The notes under the pieces were generated by a model. It saw nothing but the letters and a program-made list of their open reading frames with translations, was not told the origin of the DNA and searched no databases. 39,162 nucleotides of DNA from DATJSN01 sp035504095 (GTDB taxonomy: Bacteria > Planctomycetota > Phycisphaerae > WQYP01): assembly GCA_035504095.1 (NCBI GenBank), contig DATJSN010000086.1, positions 1-39,162 of the forward strand, written 5' to 3'. Shown one piece after another: positions 1-6,936 of the stretch. Position 1 is the stretch's first letter; every line of letters begins with the position of its first letter. A program made the position numbers and the translations under genes.

Positions 1-1
1 A

Positions 2-2137
2 GCGAAACGGTTCGGACTGCTGAATCACCTGCTGCCTGCAGCCGGACTGGTTCTACTCTGCCTTGGGGCATATTGGCCGTTATTTCATGCGGGATACATC
101 TGGGACGATGACGTCTGGCTAACGCAAAATGGCGCCGTACAAAGCTGGAACGGGCTGTGGTATATCTGGTTTGCCCCGCAAACATCCACCCAATATTACC
201 CGCTAGTTTACACCGCCTTTTTGCTGCAGTTTAAACTCTGGGGGCTTAATCCACTCGGATACCATCTGGTCAACATTGGTTTACAGGCGATCAATTCCAT
301 TCTGCTCTGGCGGATTCTTCGTCTGTTGGGGCTTAAAAGCGCATGGGTCGCCGCCGCCGTCTGGGCCATTCACCCGGTTCAAGTGGAAACCGTCGGATGG
401 ATCACCGAACAGAAGAACCTGCTTTCCGCCGCCTTGGGGTTTAGCGCCGCGCTGTTGTGGATTAAGTGGGCGGGACTGGACGTGACAGGCAAGATGCCTG
501 TTTCAGAGAAAACAGCCTCCGGAGCGAGCGAGCAAAGGCCCCCGGTTTCCACCGGGGGCTGTATGAGTCGTGTTGGGGATTGGAAACTTTTATTGCCGGC
601 GACGATTTTGTTTGTGCTGGCGTTATTGGCCAAGACCGATATCTGCACTCTGCCGGCGGCGTTACTTCTTGTCGCCTGGTGGAAACAGGGACGCATTACA
701 CGCGCAGAAATTCTGAGCGTTATTCCCTGGCTGCTGGTCGGGGCACTTTTGGCGTGCATGACTATTTATATTGAACATGGAACCGCGGGTGCTCTGGGAC
801 CCGCTTTTGGCTTCTCACTGGAACAACGATTAATCATTGCCGGAAAAGATTTCTGGTTTTATCCGCTGAAGCTTTTCTGGCCACATCCATTACTGGCGGT
901 TTATCCGCGCTGGGACGTGGATCACTTTACGCCGGCAGACTGGGTGTTCCCGGCGGCGGCGCTGGCGGCGCCCGTCGTTCTCTGGCTGCTGCGGAAAAAA
1001 ATCGGTTGTGGGCCGTTTACGGCGGTTGCTTATTACGCGATTACTATTTCACCGGTTCTGGGATTCACATCGTTTTACACGATGATATACACCTTTGTAG
1101 CCGATCATTACCAATATTTAGCGAGCATAGGAATAATCGTTCTGGTGGTGGAATCAGCCGCGGCCGGCTGGGAGCGGCTGCGGGGATATCTAAAGAAAAT
1201 TGAGGCTGAAAAAAATACAACGGGATTAATTCTTTGGGGCAACCGACCCGGACCCATGATCGCGGCGTCGGCATTATTGCTGGAATTAGGCGTCCTGACC
1301 TGGGGACAAAGCCAATTGTACCGAAAACCCACGGATATATGGAATTATGTGCTGAGTTACCATCCGAACTCCTGGCTGGCACTGGAACAGGTGGGGTTGT
1401 ACAACCTCCAGGCCGGCGACATTAAAGACGCCGAAGAATATGAAGAGCAGGCGATGGCTGTTACCGGAGGAGAAAATTTCTTTGTAGATGCAAATCTCGC
1501 ATACCTATATGTGCGCGCATACAATGACATCTCCGATGCGATCCCCTTCCTGGAACAATCGGTGAGGCTAAACCCATATCAGGCATATAACATTTATTCA
1601 CTGGCAACGTTTTATGAACAACTCGGCCAAATGAATAAAGCTTCAGCCTTGCTGAACTACGGTTTGAAGCTTATGCCCAGGGACTCGCAACTGCATCGAG
1701 CCATGGGAGAATATTACGCGCGCATTGGACAACCAGACGCGGCGATTACAGAATTTCGCGCCGCATTGGATTACACACCGGACGATGTGCCCGTCATGTA
1801 TGACCTGGCGATCATCCTGGCGAATACTGGACGGCAAAACGAAGCCTTCAATGAATGCCAACGGATTCTTACCTTTGATCCCGGATTTCCCGACGCACTG
1901 CTTTTATGCGGCAAGCTGCTGCTGTTGCAAGGACAACCATCAGACGCTATTGATTATTTGAGGCAAGCCGTTGATGCGTTACCAGACAACATAGATACTC
2001 ATTTGACCCTGGCGCTAGCGTTAGAAAAAACCGGTGATCCGGAAGAGGCGGCGGTACAACGGGCTATTGCCGTAGAGTTAGAAAAGCAAATCTCGAGTAG
2101 TAAGCCCGCGGCGGCGCGGGTTCAAGCCGTTCATTAA
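2..2137 (+). CDS. TMTC-like membrane glycosyltransferase with C-terminal TPRs (5' end missing)
   Basis: The reading frame is open from base 2, so the gene starts upstream of the window; 711 residues are visible. The first part is a multi-pass membrane domain. It contains an early acidic motif (Y-I-W-D-D-D, about residue 32) followed by Y-Y-P-L and L-G-Y-H-L-V-N, then I-H-P-V-Q-V-E-T-V-G-W-I-T-E-Q-K-N, a layout typical of the GT-C fold TMTC/DUF1736 proteins (eukaryotic TMTC proteins are O-mannosyltransferases). The last 250 or so residues are about six tetratricopeptide repeats. The likely role is transfer of a sugar from a lipid carrier to a protein or glycan at the membrane; the substrate is unknown. 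A TTG at 221 could be read as a start but would remove the acidic motif. About 30 residues (bases 482-575) are translated palindromic repeats that look inserted in a loop between membrane segments. Confidence 0.8.
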   Translation, partial: AKRFGLLNHLLPAAGLVLLCLGAYWPLFHAGYIWDDDVWLTQNGAVQSWNGLWYIWFAPQTSTQYYPLVYTAFLLQFKLWGLNPLGYHLVNIGLQAINSILLWRILRLLGLKSAWVAAAVWAIHPVQVETVGWITEQKNLLSAALGFSAALLWIKWAGLDVTGKMPVSEKTASGASEQRPPVSTGGCMSRVGDWKLLLPATILFVLALLAKTDICTLPAALLLVAWWKQGRITRAEILSVIPWLLVGALLACMTIYIEHGTAGALGPAFGFSLEQRLIIAGKDFWFYPLKLFWPHPLLAVYPRWDVDHFTPADWVFPAAALAAPVVLWLLRKKIGCGPFTAVAYYAITISPVLGFTSFYTMIYTFVADHYQYLASIGIIVLVVESAAAGWERLRGYLKKIEAEKNTTGLILWGNRPGPMIAASALLLELGVLTWGQSQLYRKPTDIWNYVLSYHPNSWLALEQVGLYNLQAGDIKDAEEYEEQAMAVTGGENFFVDANLAYLYVRAYNDISDAIPFLEQSVRLNPYQAYNIYSLATFYEQLGQMNKASALLNYGLKLMPRDSQLHRAMGEYYARIGQPDAAITEFRAALDYTPDDVPVMYDLAIILANTGRQNEAFNECQRILTFDPGFPDALLLCGKLLLLQGQPSDAIDYLRQAVDALPDNIDTHLTLALALEKTGDPEEAAVQRAIAVELEKQISSSKPAAARVQAVH
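485..501. repeat. 17-bp palindromic repeat inside a coding region (copy 1)
   Basis: Arms acaggca and tgcctgt surround aga. The same 17 bases occur in reverse orientation at 15572-15588. Here the repeat is read in frame and gives T-G-K-M-P-V within the TMTC-like protein. It is likely a member of a dispersed, REP-like family that has spread in this genome. Confidence 0.75.
538..559. repeat. GC-rich 9-bp hairpin inside the TMTC-like gene
   Basis: Perfect 9-bp arms gcccccggt and accgggggc enclose the tetranucleotide ttcc. With the palindrome at 485-501 it makes up most of an in-frame segment that does not look like membrane-protein sequence. It encodes P-P-V-S-T-G-G. It is probably a second repeat unit, inserted with or next to the first. 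Confidence 0.65.
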
Positions 2138-2209
2138 GTCCGGTTGCGGCTCTACCGGGTCCTTCCTGAGCGCATTGTGTCTTATCCCAAATACGGGTTA
2201 GATATAGCG

Positions 2210-3610
2210 ATGAATGATGCTTCATCCAATACCGACCGGCCATGGCACCGGTGGCGGGCGTTCTTTACGACGCCGTTAAAAATTTTGCTCCACCGTGTTG
2301 AAGAAGATCGCCTTAGCCAACAAGCCGCGGCGATGACCTACAACACCCTTTTCAGCCTCCTGCCAACGATCGTCCTGGCCTTGGTTGTGATGTCCATGAT
2401 TCTTTCATCCGACCAGGTTGAAACCCAGGAAACAGCTTTGATGGAAAAGCTTGGCCTGGGTGAGTTACAAATGCGGCACGTAGAATCACATTCAGAGCCG
2501 ACGGCGAATGGACCTGATACAGCGGCAACGACATACCCGGCAACCGCTCCAAGGAATCAGTACAACACGCCACTTTTGATGAACACGCTGACCAACACCA
2601 TTAACGAAATGCGGCGCCTTCTGCAGCAACCGGGCACAGGCATTGTCGGCTTTGCCGTGCTTTTGTGGGGAGCGATCAGCCTGATGATTGTAGTTGAGAC
2701 CGCCTGCAACAGGATTTATCGTGTCACAGAAAGACGTCCATGGCCGCGTCGCCTGACGCTTTACTGGTGCGTGCTTACCGTTGGGCCTCTGGCAGTGGCG
2801 GCATCCTTGTTTTTTTCGGCAAAATTCGTTGCCGCGACCGCCACGGTTTCACCGGCTGAGGGAAGCGGATTGGCCAGCGTTGTAACAATTCTCATCAGCA
2901 ACGCCGGAGACTGGCTGGTAATTTTTATACTTTACAAACTGATACCCAACACCAATGTAAACTGGAAATCGGCGGCGATTGGCGCGCTTCTGGCCACCGT
3001 TCTCTGGGAATTGGGAAAATTCGGCTTTGGACTCTATGTTCATTACCTGGCCGGATATGGCAAATGGTACGGCAACCTGGGGCTGATTCCGCTGTTCATG
3101 TTCTGGGTGTATTTGACGTGGATTTTTCTCTTGCTGGGGCTTGAGGCGGCATTTGTGCACCAATATTACTCTGTCCTGAAACGCCGTTTTACGCTCAACC
3201 GCGGATTTAACACCCCGTTGGTCGACACAAAATGGATTTTGCCACTATCCGTATTACTCGTTCGACGTTTTGAACAGGGCAAGAAAACAACCATTGATAA
3301 CGCCGCCGACGAACTTGGCGTTTCACTGGACACAGCGGAACATTTACTTGGGGCATTACAGCAGGCGGGTCTGGTTCATTCGCTGCCGGGCATTCCACGG
3401 CAATTTGTGCTGGCGCGGGCGCCAGAAAAAATTTTGGTTGACGAACTGTTTGGCGCACTGGCCAACAGATGCCAGATGGTGATGGAAGCGGCGCACGCCG
3501 CCGGAGCAGACAACCCGCTGCTAAACAATCCGGCCATTACGGAATTGCAGAATCTGGAACATAACTGGAGCCACTCGCATACATTGGCTAATCTCGCGGC
3601 GATAAAATAG
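2210..3610 (+). CDS. YihY/BrkB family (UPF0761) membrane protein
   Basis: 466 residues from the ATG at 2210. A TTG at 2144 would add 22 residues that do not resemble the family, so ATG is preferred although no strong Shine-Dalgarno is visible. The N-terminal half has the family signature: an E-D-R-L-S-Q-Q-A-A-A-M-T-Y-N-T-L-F-S-L-L-P motif at about 33-53, then several hydrophobic segments including L-W-G-A-I-S-L and W-Y-G-N-L-G-L-I-P-L-F-M-F-W-V-Y. An extra hydrophilic stretch (about 90-120) lies after the first membrane helix. The C-terminal 110 residues look like a winged-helix-type soluble domain (G-V-S-L-D-T-A-E-H-L-L-G-A-L), as in some longer members. Older annotations call this family ribonuclease BN, which is not supported; its biochemical role is unknown. 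It starts 72 bp after the TMTC-like gene. Confidence 0.85.
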   Translation: MNDASSNTDRPWHRWRAFFTTPLKILLHRVEEDRLSQQAAAMTYNTLFSLLPTIVLALVVMSMILSSDQVETQETALMEKLGLGELQMRHVESHSEPTANGPDTAATTYPATAPRNQYNTPLLMNTLTNTINEMRRLLQQPGTGIVGFAVLLWGAISLMIVVETACNRIYRVTERRPWPRRLTLYWCVLTVGPLAVAASLFFSAKFVAATATVSPAEGSGLASVVTILISNAGDWLVIFILYKLIPNTNVNWKSAAIGALLATVLWELGKFGFGLYVHYLAGYGKWYGNLGLIPLFMFWVYLTWIFLLLGLEAAFVHQYYSVLKRRFTLNRGFNTPLVDTKWILPLSVLLVRRFEQGKKTTIDNAADELGVSLDTAEHLLGALQQAGLVHSLPGIPRQFVLARAPEKILVDELFGALANRCQMVMEAAHAAGADNPLLNNPAITELQNLEHNWSHSHTLANLAAIK

Positions 3611-3617
3611 GGGTCTT

Positions 3618-3895
3618 AGCTCGACTTTTGCCGTGTTTGGTCATTCTTGTTCGTTGGGGATTGACGCAACCCTTTCAGGGTTGATGACGTTCGGATCATC
3701 TGTCCCGGCGTAGTCCCGATGAATCGGGACAACGCCGGGCTGAATTATAAAGCCCCTTCGGGGCAGTCCCGAGAATATACTCAAGAGGTCATGGAACACC
3801 TCTGAAAGCCATAGGTGAGCTAAAATTCACGTCGAGAACACGATGTTCAATGGATGCAGAGATTTGTACTTCTGAAAATTGGCAAAAGTCGAGCT
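3618..3895. repeat. Palindrome-rich repeat island bounded by 15-bp inverted repeats
   Basis: The left arm agctcgacttttgcc (3618-3632) is the exact reverse complement of the right arm at 3881-3895. Inside are three or more hairpins: caaccc/gggttg (3667-3683); a compound stem with cccggcg/cgccggg outside (3704-3739) and gtcccgat/atcgggac inside; and gcccc/ggggc around ttc (3752-3764). No convincing ORF is present. The layout suggests a small non-autonomous element or compound REP-type repeat that inserted between yihY and anmK. This stretch accounts for the roughly 300-bp gene-free gap. Confidence 0.6.
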
Positions 3896-3914
3896 TAGGC
3901 TCTGGACGGAAAAA

Positions 3915-5072
3915 GTGCCTCGATCGAGACTAATCATCGGACTTATGAGCGGAACAAGCGTAGACGCGATTGACGCGGCATTGGTGCGCATCTCCGGCGT
4001 ATGGCCGGATTGGCGCGTAAAATTACTGGCGCATCAATCGGCGCCGTGGCCGATTAAACTTCGCCGGCGTTTGCTGGATGCGATGTCTATAGAACGGCGA
4101 ACCATTTCAGAACTTTGTGAACTCAACGTCCTATCAGCCCAACAGTTTGCCAAAGCCGTACTGAAGCTGATCGCGGCCTATGGCGGGCAGCGGCGGCAAA
4201 TCATGGCGATCGCCAGCCATGGACAAACCATCCACCATTTGCCGCCCAAGGGACGCCGGAAGACAGGCAAAACGCTGCAGATAGGAGATCCATCGATCAT
4301 TGCCACGATCACGGGAATCACAACGGTGGGCGACTTCAGGTCGGCAGATATGGCTCTGGGCGGACAAGGGGCTCCACTGGCTCCCATTGCGGACTGGCTG
4401 CTTTTTAAAACGCCGGGGAGCAATATTTGTGTACAGAACCTCGGCGGCATCGGCAATGTAACATGGCTCGATAAAGACGGGCGTCTGGAGAGTGTGCGTG
4501 CCTTTGATACCGGCCCGGGAAATATGCTTATGGATGCGCTCGTTGGGCTGGCCACTGGCGGCAAACGCCTCTATGATCGCGATGGCATCATGGCGCAAAA
4601 GGGGCGAATTTCCGGCCCAATGCTTGAATTTCTTCAAGAGCATCCATTTTTCAGATTGCGGCCACCTAAAAGCACTGGACGAGAAGACTTTGGCGTCCAG
4701 TTGGCTGAAGAAATTCTGACCAAATTCCCGCGATGTAAACCAGCGGACGCGATTGCAACGGCCTGTGAGCTCACGGCCTGGAGCATAGCGGATTCTTACC
4801 GGCGATTTCTTCCGGGTGCTGTGGCGCAAACCATTCTTTGCGGAGGAGGCGCAGATAATCCGTATCTGTTTAGACGAATAGAGTCGCGTCTGAAAGAAAT
4901 TGGCTGCCAAACCGTCGTGCATATCGGTCGGACGGGCTTAAAGAACAAGGCTCGTGAGGCCCTGGCGTTTGCCGTATTGGGCGCTTTAACGCTGGACGGG
5001 AAGCCGGGAAATCTGCCGGCGGTGACGGGTGCATCCAAACCAACGATTTTGGGCGTCGTGATGCGGCCATAG
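3915..5072 (+). CDS. anmK: Anhydro-N-acetylmuramic acid kinase
   Basis: AnmK phosphorylates and opens 1,6-anhydro-MurNAc to MurNAc-6-phosphate in cell-wall recycling, in the cytoplasm. The signature I-I-G-L-M-S-G-T-S-V-D-A-I-D lies at the N terminus. Further on are G-Q-T-I-H-H, L-Q-I-G-D-P-S-I-I, D-F-R-S-A-D-M-A-L-G-G-Q-G-A-P-L-A-P, N-L-G-G-I-G-N-V-T, F-D-T-G-P-G-N-M-L-M-D and L-C-G-G-G-A-D-N, all family motifs. The length (385 residues) is normal. I chose the GTG at 3915, preceded by ggacgga. A TTG at 3879 would also be open, but its first codons are the right arm of the repeat island, so the repeat may have replaced the original 5' region. No murQ or other recycling gene is adjacent. Confidence 0.9.
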   Translation: MPRSRLIIGLMSGTSVDAIDAALVRISGVWPDWRVKLLAHQSAPWPIKLRRRLLDAMSIERRTISELCELNVLSAQQFAKAVLKLIAAYGGQRRQIMAIASHGQTIHHLPPKGRRKTGKTLQIGDPSIIATITGITTVGDFRSADMALGGQGAPLAPIADWLLFKTPGSNICVQNLGGIGNVTWLDKDGRLESVRAFDTGPGNMLMDALVGLATGGKRLYDRDGIMAQKGRISGPMLEFLQEHPFFRLRPPKSTGREDFGVQLAEEILTKFPRCKPADAIATACELTAWSIADSYRRFLPGAVAQTILCGGGADNPYLFRRIESRLKEIGCQTVVHIGRTGLKNKAREALAFAVLGALTLDGKPGNLPAVTGASKPTILGVVMRP

Positions 5073-5088
5073 CGTGGCGGAGCCACGC
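5072..5088. repeat. Short palindrome after anmK
   Basis: Arms gcgtggc and gccacgc enclose gga, directly at the anmK stop and between convergent genes. It lacks a T-run, so it is more likely a dispersed palindromic repeat than an intrinsic terminator, though it could protect mRNA 3' ends. Confidence 0.5.
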
Positions 5089-5140
5089 CGAGAACAGGAG
5101 AGCAAATAAAGATATTGGGACAAGAGTTATGTGAAAGCTT

Positions 5141-6805
5141 TTACGGCTGCGTATGGGCTGGTTGAGTCGTGGGTTGGGTTGATGGGGGCTGTATTATTGG
5201 TTGCGTCGCCGCCACTGGTTGCGTGGTTGGGTTGTCGACACTTTTTAGAAGTTGGGCATTTTCCCCGATTATTTTGAGATAATACCACCCCGCCACGGCG
5301 CGAAAACCGACGCTGCGATCCACGGCCTGCGTGACAATAGCGGCCAGCTCCGGCAGCGCGAGTTTATCGCCCTGGCGTCCAAGCACCAGAGCGGCGAATT
5401 GCGGAATCCGATCATCGGTGTTGGACATAAGATTGTTCCAGTGCGCCAGAACAAGAGAGGAGAAATCGTTATTTTTGCTTTGCAGCATTCCGGCCAGCGC
5501 CACTTCAACCACGGCGTTATTAGGTGAATCAAGAAAACCAGAAAGCGCCGCGCGGTCAGCAGACGTATTGGCATCGGCCATAGCCTGAGCGGCCTGAAGA
5601 CCACGCTGATAATCCTGATCGCGATCGCCATCAGCGATGACGGCGTAATTTACCAAGGCACTGAGCAATTTGACGCGATCGTGCGCCTGCGGAGTAGCGG
5701 CATAATCGAGAACCCAATTTAGAAAAATGGGCTGACCCTGCTGGATCAGATCCAAAATCGCCGGCGTTGGATCCTGGTGCGCCGCGACCAGCGACGCGGC
5801 GTGGGCGATGCCCTGTAAAAGCGGCGAATCGCTTTGCGCCAGGGGCGCGACGTCGTCGGAAGAGAGCGCGGAACCGAAACGAATGGCGGTCATCCCCAGT
5901 TCCACCTGGCTGACAATATCGTTATCTCCGGAAAGAAGGGCTATAAAAATGTCCGGCGCGGCCGAATTATTCATCTCGAAAAGCGTGTTCAGCGCTACAA
6001 GCCGCACATCGAATGAATTTTGGGCATCCTCGGCCATGGTGCGTGCCCAGGGAATCGCCTTGGTGATTTTTTGATCGACGATACGGGACAAAAGCGATTC
6101 TTTAAGGGCCTCGAGTATATATTCACGGTTCGCCTGAAGCTCTTTGAGCAATCCCAACCCTTGTTTATTTTGATCCGGATCGGGAAGCTGCATCATGGTG
6201 AGCGCTGCGTAATAACAAACCTCGGGATCGGGCGCTTTGGACAGGGCAAGGACAAAGGCGTCCGCCGCGCGATAATTGCCGCGATTGACCAATTCCGACG
6301 CGGCCATGAGCCGTTGCGCCGGGTCGGTCGCACTATGTTCAATTTGTTCAAGCTGCGCATCGGTGACCGAGCCGAATTGAATCAGCATCGCCAATGACGG
6401 CGAAACAAATTCTGTGGCCTTGCTGGTCAAAAATTGTTTTGGATCGATTGTGGAAGGATCATGGCTGATGCTATTGGCGTCCAATAATGCGATCAGTTTA
6501 AGCTCCGGATCGGGCTGGCGACTTACCGACAAAAAATAATCCTTGAGTTGCGGATCGTTTGTGGAATGCAAGGCACCAAGCACGAGCGAACCGGTAACAG
6601 ACGAATTAAAGCCCATCCTGAAGAGGTCGCGCGTGGTGGAGAAGACCTGGTTATCCATGGCGGAAGAGACCGATGACGCCGCATCGGGCTGGGTCTGCGG
6701 ATCGCCCAAGGCGGGCGACATGGACACAAGCCCGAGCCAAAGCATTATCAGGATGACAGCCTGGCGATCGGCGCGGTTACAGGGCGGTAGCTTTGAACTT
6801 CTCAT
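5141..6805 (-). CDS. Secreted alpha-helical (HEAT-like) repeat protein
   Basis: 554 residues from the ATG at 6805. A basic N terminus (M-R-S-S-K) is followed, about 16 residues on, by a hydrophobic core (A-V-I-L-I-M-L-W-L-G-L-V) and a signal-peptidase-like A-L-G-D site near residue 35, so it is probably exported. The body is Ala/Leu/Asp-rich with repeated helix pairs such as D-P-E-V-C-Y-Y-A-A-L-T-M-M-Q-L and N-A-V-V-E-V-A-L-A-G-M-L, which suits HEAT/Armadillo-like solenoids. The C terminus is a Thr-Gln-Pro-rich low-complexity tail (T-Q-P repeated). I do not recognise a specific family, and there are no catalytic motifs; a scaffold role is only a guess. It lies 131 bp downstream of nrdJ on the same strand, separated by a strong hairpin. 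Confidence 0.7.
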   Translation of the reverse strand: MRSSKLPPCNRADRQAVILIMLWLGLVSMSPALGDPQTQPDAASSVSSAMDNQVFSTTRDLFRMGFNSSVTGSLVLGALHSTNDPQLKDYFLSVSRQPDPELKLIALLDANSISHDPSTIDPKQFLTSKATEFVSPSLAMLIQFGSVTDAQLEQIEHSATDPAQRLMAASELVNRGNYRAADAFVLALSKAPDPEVCYYAALTMMQLPDPDQNKQGLGLLKELQANREYILEALKESLLSRIVDQKITKAIPWARTMAEDAQNSFDVRLVALNTLFEMNNSAAPDIFIALLSGDNDIVSQVELGMTAIRFGSALSSDDVAPLAQSDSPLLQGIAHAASLVAAHQDPTPAILDLIQQGQPIFLNWVLDYAATPQAHDRVKLLSALVNYAVIADGDRDQDYQRGLQAAQAMADANTSADRAALSGFLDSPNNAVVEVALAGMLQSKNNDFSSLVLAHWNNLMSNTDDRIPQFAALVLGRQGDKLALPELAAIVTQAVDRSVGFRAVAGWYYLKIIGENAQLLKSVDNPTTQPVAATQPIIQPPSTQPTTQPAHTQP

Positions 6806-6854
6806 GCAAATCCAACCGGTATTGTATGCGAATTGGCCTTTGATGCGAGGCGAG

Positions 6855-6894
6855 CCTGCGTGCCGGCGCGGTTCTTAAAGCGCCGGCACGCAGG
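6855..6894. repeat. Perfect 15-bp GC-rich hairpin between nrdJ and the HEAT-like gene
   Basis: The arm cctgcgtgccggcgc (6855-6869) and its exact reverse complement (6880-6894) enclose a 10-base loop. Neither strand has a T-run after it, so a classical intrinsic terminator is not indicated. It could stabilise the nrdJ mRNA 3' end, attenuate read-through into the downstream gene, or be a dispersed REP-like repeat. Confidence 0.65.
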
Positions 6895-6936
6895 TGAAAA
6901 AGTGGCACATCTATCCAGCCAAGCCAAACGGGCCGG

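Noticed and set aside
3618..3895. CRISPR array or intact insertion sequence at the repeat island
   Set aside because: There are no regularly spaced direct repeats and no transposase ORF between the inverted arms.
4134..4922. A 262-codon minus-strand frame inside anmK
   Set aside because: It is antisense to strongly conserved anmK motifs and resembles no protein family.
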